From: an uncultured Alphaproteobacteria bacterium
GTDB lineage: Bacteria > Pseudomonadota > Alphaproteobacteria > GCA-2731375
NCBI GenBank assembly: GCA_951812805.1
Contig: CATOSZ010000019.1
Coordinates: forward strand, 1 to 64,000
Length of the DNA: 64,000 nucleotides
Direction of reading: 5' to 3'
The notes below the pieces were generated by a model, which saw only the letters and a program-made list of their open reading frames with translations, was not told where the DNA came from and did no database searches. Both the position numbers and the translations under genes were made by a program. Below are positions 1 to 9,132 of the stretch, one piece after another. Numbering within the stretch: the first letter of the stretch is position 1; each line of letters opens with the position of its first letter.

Positions 1-830
1 ATGGAACCGGTGCTTGCACACCCGCGGCGGGGTGGGAGAAGGGTCAGATTGAGAACCAGGTTGGGTTCCTGCGGGGACAGCTGTTTGCGCCCAAGCCCGC
101 CTTTGACGATCTGGATGCGCTGAACGGCTGGTTGCGTCTGCGCTGCGAGGAATTGGCGAATCGCGCCCACCCCGAACAATCGGATCGCAAGATCTCGGAC
201 GTGTTCGCAGACGAGTGCGCCGAACTGCGTCCCCTGGGCCGGGCTTTTGACGGCTATGTTGAGAAGGCCGCTCGTGTCCGCTCTACCTGTCTGGTCCAAT
301 ATGCCACCAATCGCTATAGCGTCCCCTCCCGGTTCGCCGGGGAGCTTGTCTCTCTGCGCGCCTATGCGGACCGGATCGTGGTTGTGTCAGGGCAGAATGT
401 GATTGCCGAGCACAAGCGCCGCTTTACCCGCAACGCCAGCTATTTCGAGCCCTGGCATTACCTGCCCCTACTCGACCGCAAGCCCGGCGCGCTGAGAGAT
501 GGCGCGCCCTTTGTGGGTTGGCAATTGCCTGAGGCGATGCACCGGGTCAGGGCGCATTACATGGCCGGCAAAGGCGGGGACCGGGAGTTTGTCGATCTGC
601 TCCTGCTGGCCCAGGATCACGGGATCGAGGTGGTCGAGATAGCCTGTGAACTGGCCGTGGAGCAGAACACGCTGCGCCTTCCGGCCATCATCAATCTGAT
701 CAACCAACTGGTGGAGCCGGTCATCGCGCCATGGGGCGAGAGCCACGCCTATCCGCAACTGACCTTGCGGCCCGAAGCGGACTGCAAGCGCTATGAGACG
801 CTGTGCGTTGCCGGGGAGGCCGTCGCATGA
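1..830 (+). pseudogene. istA: IS21 transposase IstA, 3' part, with a 1-base deletion
   Basis: C-terminal half of the IS21 DDE transposase; the rest lies left of the window. Compared with copies B and C the sequence is the same except near base 11, where ATGGAACCGGTGCTTG replaces ATGGAACCGGTTGCTTG. This single missing T moves the upstream part out of frame, so this copy probably makes no full IstA. The downstream frame is open from about base 12 to the stop at 828-830, which overlaps the istB ATG. A sequencing error in a two-base T run close to the contig start is the alternative explanation. Confidence 0.85.
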
Positions 831-1558
831 AAGCTTTGATAGACCAACTGATCGCCCTGAGGCTGTATGGAATGGCGGCTTGCGCCGAAGCTTTGCTGGC
901 CGCGCGCAAGCCGCCAAGTCTGACCACTGCGATAAAGCAACTGATCGACGCCGAGACTGTAGAGCGCCGGGTGCGCTCTATCCAGCACCAAATGCGGGCC
1001 TCGAAGTTCCCCCACCATAAGGACTTCGCCACTTTCGATTACGGCCTAGCCGCCGTCACCCAAGCGCAAATCGACCCCTTCTGCTCAGGGCAGTTCACCC
1101 AGGAGGCCCACAACCTCATTCTGGTGGGCGGAACCGGTACGGGCAAAACCCACATCGCCATTGCTCTGGGGACGCTGTTGATCAATCAGGGAAAGAAGGT
1201 CCGTTTCTTCAACGCCGTCGATCTGATCAATGCGCTGATCAAGGAACAGGCCGAAGGCAACGCCGGCAAGATCATCCGGCAACTGACGGCCATGGATTGC
1301 GTCATCATCGACGAACTGGGCTATATCCCATTCCCCAAATCCGGCGGTGCGCTCTTGTTCCACCTGATCAGCAAACTCTATGAGAAGACCAGCGTCATCA
1401 TCACCACCAATCTGGAGTTCGGGGAATGGGTCTCCGTCTTCGGAGATGCAAAAATGACAACCGCGTTGCTGGATCGTGTAACGCATCACTGCGCAATCAT
1501 CGAAACAGGCAACATGTCTTACCGCTTCGCACAAAGCAAACAGCGACGACAAAAGTAG
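827..1558 (+). CDS. istB: IS21 helper ATPase IstB
   Basis: A 243-residue AAA+ ATPase that assists IstA in target selection and strand transfer. The Walker A motif GGTGTGKTH lies near residue 104 and a Walker B-type stretch VIIDELGY near residue 157. I choose the ATG at 827 because it overlaps the istA stop as ATGA, the normal IS21 coupling; an in-frame upstream start would only add residues from inside istA. Identical proteins are encoded in copies B and C. A strong stem-loop follows the gene but is split here by the IS3 insertion. Confidence 0.93.
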   Translation: MKALIDQLIALRLYGMAACAEALLAARKPPSLTTAIKQLIDAETVERRVRSIQHQMRASKFPHHKDFATFDYGLAAVTQAQIDPFCSGQFTQEAHNLILVGGTGTGKTHIAIALGTLLINQGKKVRFFNAVDLINALIKEQAEGNAGKIIRQLTAMDCVIIDELGYIPFPKSGGALLFHLISKLYEKTSVIITTNLEFGEWVSVFGDAKMTTALLDRVTHHCAIIETGNMSYRFAQSKQRRQK

Positions 1559-1641
1559 CCGCCCTGTAAGCAAAGCCCCAGGCTGATTGAGCTTGCCCCG
1601 ATTTCGTGGACATCCGATCCTTTGGGAAGGAGGAGCCCACG

Positions 1642-1956
1642 ATGTCCCGAAAACGAGCACCGTATCCGCATGAGTTTCGCAGCCAGCTTGTCGATCTTGT
1701 CCGCGGCGGCCGGACGCCGGAGGAACTGAGCCGCGAGTTCGAGCCGACGGCGCAATCGATCCGTAACTGGGTGGCCGCCGCCGATGTGGCGGAAGGCCGT
1801 CGCACCGAAGTCCTGACCGGCAAGGAACACGAGGAGCTGAAGCGGCTTCGTCGTGAGAACAAGCGGCTCAGACAAGAGCGCGAGATACTTGCAAAAGCCG
1901 CGGCTTGGTTCGCACGGGAGACCGACGCGACCTCGGACGACTCTTCGCGTTCGTGA
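1642..1956 (+). CDS. IS3 OrfA, helix-turn-helix DNA-binding subunit
   Basis: A 104-residue protein: an N-terminal helix-turn-helix region (residues about 10-50, ending in QSIRNWV) followed by a leucine-zipper-like coiled coil rich in E, R and L (about 62-90). The start at 1642 is chosen because AAGGAGG lies 8 bases upstream; an earlier in-frame GTG would start inside the terminal repeat. OrfB overlaps in the -1 frame. The AAAAG at 1893-1897, just before the overlap, is the probable slip site for making the OrfAB transposase. Confidence 0.92.
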   Translation: MSRKRAPYPHEFRSQLVDLVRGGRTPEELSREFEPTAQSIRNWVAAADVAEGRRTEVLTGKEHEELKRLRRENKRLRQEREILAKAAAWFARETDATSDDSSRS

Positions 1957-2813
1957 GTGCGTACCAAGCCATGTACCCAATCGCCATGATGTGCCGACTG
2001 CTCGAGGTCTCCACCAGCGGCTGGTACGAGTGGCGTCGGCGGCCGTCGAGCCGCCGGGAGATCGACGATGGGATCCTGACGGCGCGGATCACCGAGATCC
2101 ACGCAGCCTCCGACGGCACCTACGGCGCGCCGCGGATCCATGCCGAGCTGCGTGACGAGGGCGTGGCCGTCGCCCGCAAGCGGGTGGCCCGATTGATGCG
2201 CGTGGCCGGTCTGTCGGGCGTCAGTCGGCGCCGGCGGCCCAAGACGACGGTGCGAAGTGAGGGCGTGCGCCCAGCACCGGACCTGGTCGATCGGGACTTC
2301 CGTGCCGAGGCGCCTGACGAACTCTGGGTCGCGGACATCACTTATGTCCCGACCGCGATGGGCTTCCTGTACCTGGCGATCGTCCTGGACGCCTTCAGCC
2401 GCCGCGTCGTCGGTTGGGCGATGGAGACGCACCTCGCCACCGCACTCGTCTTGCAGGCCCTCGATATGGCGGTCACGCGACGGCGGCCGAAAGGAAGGCC
2501 GATCCATCACTCCGACCAGGGTTCGCAGTACACCTCGATCGACTTCGGCACCCGTTGCCGCAAGTTCGGCGTCCGGCCCTCCATGGGCTCGGTCGGCGAC
2601 TGCTACGACAACGCCATGGCCGAGAGCTTCTTCGCCACCCTCGAATGCGAGCTGATCGACCGGCGGCGGCTCGAAAACCCCGACCATGCGCGGCGCGAAC
2701 TCTTCCAGTTCATCGAAGGCTGGTACAATCCCCGACGCCGGCATTCATCCATAGGATACATGTCGCCGATCAACTACGAGAGGAGCACAGCCCCCCGTCG
2801 CACAAATCTTTGA
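1905..2813 (+). CDS. IS3 OrfB, DDE integrase-type transposase
   Basis: Catalytic rve-type domain with the DDE triad visible in WVADITY (first Asp), HHSDQGSQY (second Asp) and DNAMAESFF (Glu). The frame is open upstream to the AAAAG slip site at 1893, so the active enzyme is expected to be an OrfAB fusion made by -1 frameshifting; a separate start would have to be a TTG at 1905. The C-terminus has the family pattern of RRRHSSIGYMSP. It ends 26 bases before the element end. Confidence 0.94.
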   Translation: MVRTGDRRDLGRLFAFVSAYQAMYPIAMMCRLLEVSTSGWYEWRRRPSSRREIDDGILTARITEIHAASDGTYGAPRIHAELRDEGVAVARKRVARLMRVAGLSGVSRRRRPKTTVRSEGVRPAPDLVDRDFRAEAPDELWVADITYVPTAMGFLYLAIVLDAFSRRVVGWAMETHLATALVLQALDMAVTRRRPKGRPIHHSDQGSQYTSIDFGTRCRKFGVRPSMGSVGDCYDNAMAESFFATLECELIDRRRLENPDHARRELFQFIEGWYNPRRRHSSIGYMSPINYERSTAPRRTNL

Positions 2814-2842
2814 CCGTCCACGAAACCGGGGGAACTCCAGAT

Positions 2843-3443
2843 CCGCTATATGGAGCCAATCAGCCTGGGGGCTTTCATCGCAAAGGCGGGCAAATCAAAA
2901 CGGGTCCTGTACAGATTGTTCTGCAAAAGGGGTTTCGTAGCTGGGGCACAAGTCCGGGCCGATGGGGTGGATGAGCTGCCTCCGGCTGGTCCGGGCTCTC
3001 GCGATCGAAATCCATGAGGACTGGCTGGATGCCAACCGCTAGCTCAACATGATCCATCTCAAGGAGAGCAAAAGCGAACGCATCCAGAAAGCCGCCTGAC
3101 GGCGGCTCGGCATGCCTGGCGCTCCGAGCAATCGAAATCTCCGCGCCAGGCATGCCGGTGGCCCTCATCGGCAGCCATGACAAACTTGCAGAACAGTCTG
3201 GACACTACTTCAAAAGCTCATTGCCACTTCAAGAACCCCACCTGATCCCCACGTTCCGCCGCCGGCCCGGTTGTCCCGGTGGGCCCACAGGCCCCTCCCA
3301 CGCGGCTTCGCTCCGCGTAACGCAAAGCGCTACACGAAGCCGCGCGGGGCCCTCCCGTGGACTACCGGGACAACCTCCGTCGAAGCAAGGGGGGGGTCAA
3401 TTTTGCACGCCGATAGGGGGTCAGAATTAAATGCTGATTGACA
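2843..3443. other. Gene-poor 3' tail of IS21 copy A
   Basis: About 600 bases between the istB terminator and the IS21 end, also present in copies B and C. I see no intact gene. On the plus strand near 2970-3100 a broken reading frame with an in-frame stop gives LRLVRALAIEIHEDWLD and LNMIHLKESK, which resembles the C-terminus of IS256/mutator-type transposases (from memory, not searched). An inverted repeat GGCATGCCTGGCG / CGCCAGGCATGCC lies at about 3111-3155, and a longer palindrome at 3269-3375. Confidence 0.6.
3269..3375. repeat. 107-bp imperfect palindrome in the IS21 tail (copy A)
   Basis: The outer arms GGTTGTCCCGGT and ACCGGGACAACC pair perfectly. Further in, the arms pair again through CGCGGCTTCG / CGAAGCCGCG around a roughly 25-base centre. 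The same structure is at 19945-20051 and 52048-52154 in copies B and C. Confidence 0.85.
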
Positions 3444-5515
3444 CTGATGGTGACGTCGTTGGCGCCGGTAAGCGACGACGAGGCGTTGAGGTTCAGGCCC
3501 CCGGCGGTGATCAGTGAAATTGTGACATCGGTAGCGGCGTCGACATCGGCAAGGGCGCTCAGCGTCACGCTGTCGGTCATCGTATCGAAGACGCCGCCCG
3601 AGCTGATCGCGACCGCGCCGACCGTCAAGGCGCCGCCGTTGCCGTCGATCGTAAGTCCGCCGGTGCCGGTGGAAATCGCACCGTTCAACGCCACGGAGGT
3701 GAAGGCGTTGTCGATGGTGATACCGCCCGTTCCGGTGACGGTGAGCGCACCCAGCGTCATCGTCGCGCTCGGGACGGTCGTGCGGATCGTCAGGTTGGCG
3801 TCGCCCAGGCGGATCTCGTCCGTCACGTCGTTGAAGGTGATGGTGTTGACCGCTTCGAGCCTGACCGAGGCAGCGTCCGAGAGATCGAGGACGCCGTCCG
3901 TCAAATTCTCCAAGGTGATGGTGTTGTTGGCTTCGAGGACGATGGCGGCACTCGCGGCGAGGTTCTCGAGACCGACCTCGGAAATCGTGAAGGTTCCGGC
4001 GCCGTCCCCGGCCAGGATTTCATCGTCGGAAATTTCGCTGTCGCCGGCGATGGGACCGCCGTCCTGGATGACGATATCGTCCGGGTCGAGCAGCACCGTG
4101 CCGAGGGTGCCGTTCGGCGCGCTGGCGTCGACGTCGCCGCGAAACACCAGGGTCTGCTTGCCCGACACCTCGACGAAGCCACCATCGCCGCCGGCCGGCC
4201 CGCCGCGCGCCGAGATCTCACCCCGGTAGACGGTCGTCTCGTCGGCCCAGACGACGACGCGGCCGCCATCGCCTGCTTCGCTCGCATCGGCACGGATCGT
4301 CGCGCCCGCCTCGACGAGAGTGGTGGCCGCATTCGGCTCGGGCCCCAAGCCCTGGTAGTTGCCGCCGACCAGCACTTCGCCGCCGCCCGCCGTGCCCGAC
4401 GCGTCGATCGCGGTGGCGGCGCGCACGCGCACGTCGGCGCCCAGGATCTTGACCGTGCCGCCGGCCTCGCCCGCGTCGTTGCCGGTGGCGTCCACCGTGC
4501 CGGCGATGTTGACCGTGCCCGAGGGCGCGCCGAAGACGATCTCGCCGCCGACCTCGGCGACGGTGGTCGCGCGCACATGACCGGTCATGTTGATCAGGTT
4601 GTCGACGACGCCCTTCGCGGCCGCGGCCGAAATCTCGACGATGCCGCCGTCGGCCTCGATCACGCCCGAGTGCTCGACCAGGGCCTCAAGCGTCTCGCCG
4701 TCGACCCCCAGCACGCCCGCCAGCACATCGCCGTCGACGGCGATGGAAACGAGATCGTCGCCATAGAGATCGAGGGTGAATTTCGTGCCGGAGGCCAGCG
4801 CCACCCGGCCGAGCCGGGCGCGGATGCGGCCCTTGTTGACGACGCCCGGCGCCACGAAAGCGACCAGGCCGCCCTCCGCCGCCGTCACCTCGCCCTCGTT
4901 GACGATGATGGCGTCGGCCTCGCCGGGGCGGTCAAAGATCATCCGCCCGGCCATGAAGTTTTCGTTCGAAATGTCGCTCGTCGTCGCGGTCAGCGCGCCA
5001 ACGTCGATGCGCGCGCCCTTGCCGATGGTGATGCCCGAGGGGTTGATCAGCGTCACCCGGCCGTTGGCGAGCAGGTCGCCCAGGATCTCGCTGCCGCCAC
5101 CGCCGATCACCCGGTTCAGCAGTTCCGACAGGTCGGAAGGCTGGTGGATGGTAACCCGCTCACCGGCGTCGATATTGAAGCTCTGCCATTCGATGACGGC
5201 ACGCTCGCTCGCCTGGTTGATGCGCAGGTCCTTGGCCGAGGGTGCGGAAATTGTGACGTCGCCGGCCACCACCTGGCCGTTCTGCGGCAGGGCCCGGGCT
5301 TCGTCTGCGTGGAAGGTGGCGGCGCTCAGAACCAGCAGCGCGGAAATCGCCGTCGCCGGCGCCAGCGCCGTGCCGGCCAGGGCGGCGCGCCGGAAAGCCC
5401 GGTCGGTGAAGCTGGCCCGAAGGCCTCGGTTATCGTCCAGGGAAGGTCGCACTGCTACCTCGCGTCGGCGAATGTTTCGCCCGCGCCGTGCCGTCCTCCC
5501 CTGACGCCCCCCCAT
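3444..5515 (-). pseudogene. TpsA-type exoprotein (filamentous haemagglutinin family), 3' end lost to IS21
   Basis: Secreted protein of a two-partner secretion system. An N-terminal extended, arginine-rich leader and hydrophobic signal (ALAPATAISALLVLSAATF, cleavage probably after ADEARA) is followed by the TPS/haemagglutination-activity domain with LLANGRVTLINPSGITIG, the NPNG-like motif that TpsB recognises. Beta-helix-type repeats rich in V, T, G and N follow. About 690 native residues remain; the frame then runs 27 codons into IS21 and stops, so the C-terminal effector or adhesin part is missing. The start is uncertain: ATG 5515 is used, ATG 5536 and a GTG near 5455 are possible. It follows tpsB by about 95 bases in the same operon. 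Confidence 0.88.
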
Positions 5516-5609
5516 ATAATCGGTCGTTTGTCGCATCCGCACAATCACCCAAATGGGTGCCTCTTTTGTCGAAGCGCGCGCTCCTCCCCGAACGCGCGCC
5601 GACGGTGCC

Positions 5610-7289
5610 TCAGAACGCCGCCCCGATGGAGAAGAAGAAGCGCACGTCTTCCCCGTCGTTACCGAGTGCGCCGACCTCGTGCCAAATCGGCTTCGACGCC
5701 TCGACATAGCCGGTGAACGACTTGGCGAAGCGGAACCGCAGGCCGACGCCGGCCGACGCCGCCGCCACCCGGTCGACCCGCCGCAACCGGTCCTCGCGCC
5801 AGACCATGCCGTGATCGACGAAAGCGTAGAAGTTCGAGCTGTCGAGGAACGGCAGCTCGAAGCCGGCGTACTGCAGTTCCAACTTGCTGGCGATGCCATG
5901 GTCGCCGGTGATTTCGCTCGGATCGAAGGCGCGGCCGAAGTCGGCACCGCCAAAGCCGAACTCCTCCGACGCGAAAACCTCGTTCAAGGCGACCTGGCCC
6001 TTGGCCGCCAGATGCAGACGGAAATCTTCGCCGACGCTCTGGAAGCGGCCGATGTTGGCCGTGAGCTTGGTGAAATCCGTATTGCCGCCCGGCCGCGAGG
6101 TGCCTTGGGCACCGATGATGTCGAGACCCTGGGCGATGCCGACGCCGCCGAGATTGACGCCGCCGCCGAACCAGTCGTCGGCCCGGTCCGCACTGAGATC
6201 TAGGGTGAGGACCCGAAGGCTGTCCCGGCTGACCAGGGCGCCCGCCGAATGGGTTTGTGTATCGCGGATGACGAAGCCGCCGCGCAACGCCAGGTTTCGC
6301 CGGCGCGAGCGGATGAAATCGTGGCTCGCCCAGATTTCGATCGAGTCGCTTTCGCCGTCGACGTCGAGTTGGCCGAGGGTAAAGCCCGGGATCGAGCGGC
6401 TGGTGACCCCGCGCGTGCCGACCTGGGTGCCGTCGGTGCCGACCTGACGGCTGTAGGCGACATCGAGGTAGCGCAGTTCCTTGGGATGGTGCGAGGTGAT
6501 GAAGCGGCCTTCCAACCGGCCCTCGTCCGCGTGGACGCCGTTCAGCCAGGCATGGGTCTGAATCTGGAAGGGTCCGATGAAGCGGGTGCCGCGGTTGTCG
6601 AGCTGCGCCGCCATGCCCCAGCGCTGGTACTTAAGCTGCAGCACCATGTCCGAGGCGCCGGCCTGTTCGAAGCTCGGCAGCAGAAGGGCCTTCGCGGTCA
6701 GCCCCGGCAAATCGTTTGCCAGCAACAGGAAGCGTTCCAGCACGTTGTTGTCGAGCGGCCGCGAGGCCTGGATCCGGGCGATGTAGGCTTCCAGCCGTTC
6801 GCGATGCGGGCCGGGATCGCCTTCGAGCTCGATCTTGTGGATGAAGCCTTCGACCACCTGCAGGCGGACGATGCCGTCCTTCACCCGCTGCGCCGGCGGG
6901 AAGACCTGCACCAGCACATAGCCGTCGTTGCGGTAGAGCGCGGCGATCGCGTCGGCGATCTGGTAGACGACGGCGAGAGAGGATTGCGTGCCGAGCTTGT
7001 CGGCGTAAAGCCGGCGGAGCGCCGCCGCCTCATAGACGGTGACCCCGCCGATCACCAGGTCTTGCAGCGTGAAGGTGATCTTCGCCGCCTGTTCCGGCGG
7101 CAGGGGCTGATCGAGGCGGGGGATCAGCGGCTGGTCCTGCACCCGGGGCGTCACCGGCGGTTGGAAACGTTGTTGCAGGCGATTGGGATCCGCGGTCGGC
7201 TGGGTCTGCGCGACCAGCGCCGGGGCCAACAACAGGCCGGCGGCCAGCACCGCGGCCGGCGCCAAGAGACGCGTGAGGAAGCGGGTCAT
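5610..7289 (-). CDS. TpsB outer-membrane transporter (ShlB/FhaC/HecB family)
   Basis: A 559-residue partner that exports TpsA across the outer membrane. A signal peptide (MTRFLTRLLAPAAVLAAGLL, cleavage near ALVAQ) is followed by a proline-rich linker, POTRA-like domains (about 70-220) and a C-terminal beta-barrel ending in an aromatic residue (GAAF), as expected for BAM substrates. Typical ShlB elements such as YRNDGYVLVQVFPP and VVEGFI are present. The ATG at 7289 starts at the signal peptide; an earlier in-frame ATG at 7316 lies within the upstream gene. It starts 5 bases after the stop of the upstream gene and precedes tpsA. Confidence 0.93.
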   Translation of the reverse strand: MTRFLTRLLAPAAVLAAGLLLAPALVAQTQPTADPNRLQQRFQPPVTPRVQDQPLIPRLDQPLPPEQAAKITFTLQDLVIGGVTVYEAAALRRLYADKLGTQSSLAVVYQIADAIAALYRNDGYVLVQVFPPAQRVKDGIVRLQVVEGFIHKIELEGDPGPHRERLEAYIARIQASRPLDNNVLERFLLLANDLPGLTAKALLLPSFEQAGASDMVLQLKYQRWGMAAQLDNRGTRFIGPFQIQTHAWLNGVHADEGRLEGRFITSHHPKELRYLDVAYSRQVGTDGTQVGTRGVTSRSIPGFTLGQLDVDGESDSIEIWASHDFIRSRRRNLALRGGFVIRDTQTHSAGALVSRDSLRVLTLDLSADRADDWFGGGVNLGGVGIAQGLDIIGAQGTSRPGGNTDFTKLTANIGRFQSVGEDFRLHLAAKGQVALNEVFASEEFGFGGADFGRAFDPSEITGDHGIASKLELQYAGFELPFLDSSNFYAFVDHGMVWREDRLRRVDRVAAASAGVGLRFRFAKSFTGYVEASKPIWHEVGALGNDGEDVRFFFSIGAAF

Positions 7290-7293
7290 CACG

Positions 7294-8013
7294 TTACTCG
7301 CGCCCCCGTTCCGCATTGATGAAGGCGTTCTGCACGCGGGCCTGCCAGCCCTCGGCCCAGGCGGTGACGGTCTTCACCACCGCGCGCCGGGGCGGATTCT
7401 CTTCCACCGCCGCGCGGGTCCAGTCCTCGAACACCCAGAACTTGCGCTCCCCCCGCGCCGGCAGCATCAGGTCCGGCGTCCAGTTGTAGGCGACCCGCAG
7501 CAGCAAGTGCCGGTCCGCCAGGTGAAAGCGCGCACCGATCATGGCGACCGGGAGAAAATCCGCCGCGCCGTCGGCGCTGGAGAACAGCGCCTGACGATTC
7601 TCCGAGGGCTTGTTGCCGGCGGCCAGATCGACCGGCCGCACGTGCCAGCAGTCCTGTTCGTGGCCGTGCCGGTTCACCCGTTCGACGGCATGGCTGTAGT
7701 GGTCGACCGCGCAATTGGCATAGGGACGGAAGCCGTCGCCCTTGCGGGCATGCGCCACCGTCGCATAGATCGTCTGGCGCACGATCCGTCCATGCACCCG
7801 CATCAGGCCGACATCGGTGCGCGGATAGGCGCCAAGCGCGGAATCGTTGACGTAATAGACCTTCCAGGAACCGGGCGGCAGGGGGACCTCGACCCCGGCG
7901 ACCAGGATCGCTTCGGCCGCCGCCTGGCCCGGGACCGGAACCTGGGCACGGGCCGGCCCGGCCGTGAGCACGGCCAGCACCGCCAGGGCGAGCATCGCTG
8001 TCAGCAGGCGCAC
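7294..8013 (-). CDS. Secreted protein of unknown function in the TPS operon
   Basis: A 239-residue protein with a clear signal peptide (LLTAMLALAVLAVLTAGPARA). I do not recognise the mature domain. It contains PGSWKVYYVND near the start, two cysteines (in PYANCAVDHY and EQDCWHV) that could form a disulfide, and an aromatic-rich C-terminal half. The GTG at 8013 has AGGGAG about 9 bases upstream and overlaps the FecR gene end by 13 bases, indicating coupled translation; tpsB follows after 4 bases. The position suggests a periplasmic or surface accessory of the two-partner system. That role is inference. Confidence 0.8.
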   Translation of the reverse strand: MRLLTAMLALAVLAVLTAGPARAQVPVPGQAAAEAILVAGVEVPLPPGSWKVYYVNDSALGAYPRTDVGLMRVHGRIVRQTIYATVAHARKGDGFRPYANCAVDHYSHAVERVNRHGHEQDCWHVRPVDLAAGNKPSENRQALFSSADGAADFLPVAMIGARFHLADRHLLLRVAYNWTPDLMLPARGERKFWVFEDWTRAAVEENPPRRAVVKTVTAWAEGWQARVQNAFINAERGRE

Positions 8014-8738
8014 TGGTGGCTCTCCCTGAGTTCGACGGCGGCGCCGAGGCCTTCGAGCAAGGCCTGTTCCAACACCGGATCGGCGATGATCGAGCCGTCG
8101 ACGATAATGAGGATCGCGTCCATCTCCGCCACCAGGGACTGTCCATCGATGCTGGGCGTGCCGACCACGACCGGCGGCTGCCCGGGCTCGAGGATGATGG
8201 CGGTCCCCGCCGGCAGGGAAATTTCCCGCTGGCTTCCATCCGGCAGGGTGACAGTGATGATCAACTCGCCCTCTTCGACGAACGCCTCGACGGTGCCGCC
8301 CGCCAGCACGACCACGGTGAAGACGGTCCCGCGCACGCCGATCGTCGCGGTCGGCGTCTTGATCTTGTAGCTGAGCTTGCCGGTGACGAAGCGCAGCACG
8401 CCGACGCTGGCGTTGATCACCGCTTTCTGCTTTTCCGGCTCCGCGTCGAAGACGAATTCGTCCAACACCACCTCGGACTCGGGTCCGATGGTCAGCACCG
8501 TATCGTCGAGGAACTTGAGCTGCGAGGCGCTGTCCGGTCCGGTCTGGATCAACTCGTTCGAGAATACCGGGTCCTTGGCGACGAGTTTGCGCTGCTTGTC
8601 GCCGAGCACACCCGTCACGACCTTGACGACCGACGCCGTCTCGCCGATCCCACCCTCCTGCGAGAGGGCCGGCAGACCGGTCACCGACAGAGCCAGGACA
8701 GCCGCACAAAAAAAGGCTGGAAGCCGCAACATCGCCAT
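8001..8738 (-). CDS. FecR-domain periplasmic protein
   Basis: A 245-residue secreted protein: signal peptide MAMLRLPAFFCAAVLALSV, then a FecR domain (about 40-150) with FSNELIQTGPDSASQLKFLD, LTIGPESEVVLDEF and TATIGVRGT, the standard landmarks of the family. There is no N-terminal membrane anchor of the sigma-regulator type, so it is more like the FecR proteins that accompany large adhesins than the ferric-citrate regulator. The ATG at 8738 has GGGGAAG just upstream. It is first in the operon; only 25 bases separate its start from IS3 copy 2, so the native promoter has been displaced. Confidence 0.9.
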   Translation of the reverse strand: MAMLRLPAFFCAAVLALSVTGLPALSQEGGIGETASVVKVVTGVLGDKQRKLVAKDPVFSNELIQTGPDSASQLKFLDDTVLTIGPESEVVLDEFVFDAEPEKQKAVINASVGVLRFVTGKLSYKIKTPTATIGVRGTVFTVVVLAGGTVEAFVEEGELIITVTLPDGSQREISLPAGTAIILEPGQPPVVVGTPSIDGQSLVAEMDAILIIVDGSIIADPVLEQALLEGLGAAVELRESHQCAC

Positions 8739-8817
8739 CAGTCTTCCCCTTGCACGATCACCCTGAGCTTGCCCCGATTTCGTGGACATCCGATCCTTTG
8801 GGAAGGAGGAGCCCACG

Positions 8818-9132
8818 ATGTCCCGAAAACGAGCACCGTATCCGCATGAGTTTCGCAGCCAGCTTGTCGATCTTGTCCGCGGCGGCCGGACGCCGGAGGA
8901 ACTGAGCCGCGAGTTCGAGCCGACGGCGCAATCGATCCGTAACTGGGTGGCCGCCGCCGATGTGGCGGAAGGCCGTCGCACCGAAGTCCTGACCGGCAAG
9001 GAACACGAGGAGCTGAAGCGGCTTCGTCGTGAGAACAAGCGGCTCAGACAAGAGCGCGAGATACTTGCAAAAGCCGCGGCTTGGTTCGCACGGGAGACCG
9101 ACGCGACCTCGGACGACTCTTCGCGTTCGTGA
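8818..9132 (+). CDS. IS3 OrfA (copy 2)
   Basis: 104 residues, same protein as at 1642-1956, with the same AAGGAGG ribosome-binding site 8 bases before the ATG and the same AAAAG slip site before the overlap with OrfB. Confidence 0.92.
   Translation: MSRKRAPYPHEFRSQLVDLVRGGRTPEELSREFEPTAQSIRNWVAAADVAEGRRTEVLTGKEHEELKRLRRENKRLRQEREILAKAAAWFARETDATSDDSSRS

Larger units (their letters stand above)
1588..2839 (+). mobile_element. IS3-family element, copy 1, nested in IS21 copy A
   Basis: A 1252-bp element with imperfect terminal inverted repeats: left end TGAGCTTGCCCCG, right end (reverse complement) TGGAGTTCCCCCG, both followed by matching TTTCGTGGAC (19 of 24 positions agree). A 3-bp target duplication GAT lies at 1585-1587 and 2840-2842. 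The uninterrupted target is visible in IS21 copies B and C as AGGCTGATCCGC, which proves the insertion point. Two overlapping ORFs (orfA, orfB) are joined by a likely -1 frameshift. The copies at 8764 and 61409 look identical in sequence and length. Confidence 0.96.
1..3443 (+). mobile_element. IS21-family element, copy A (5' part outside window, interrupted by IS3)
   Basis: Carries the istA 3' part, istB and the same 3' tail as copies B and C. The right end at 3443 is defined because the sequence shared with B and C stops there; it ends in ...GATTGACA, the reverse complement of the TGTCAATC end of B and C. The last 50 bases hold two TGACCCCC-type motifs, the multiple terminal sites usual for IS21. 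The element lies head-on to the TpsA gene (minus strand) and has removed its 3' end. An IS3 element sits inside it at 1588-2839. Its orientation is opposite to that of copies B and C. Confidence 0.9.

Noticed and set aside
1497-2744. Long minus-strand open frame of about 415 codons across IS3 copy 1 (also at 8001-9920 and 61279-62565)
   Set aside because: It is antisense to the transposase, repeats with every IS3 copy, and shows no domain; a high-GC shadow frame.
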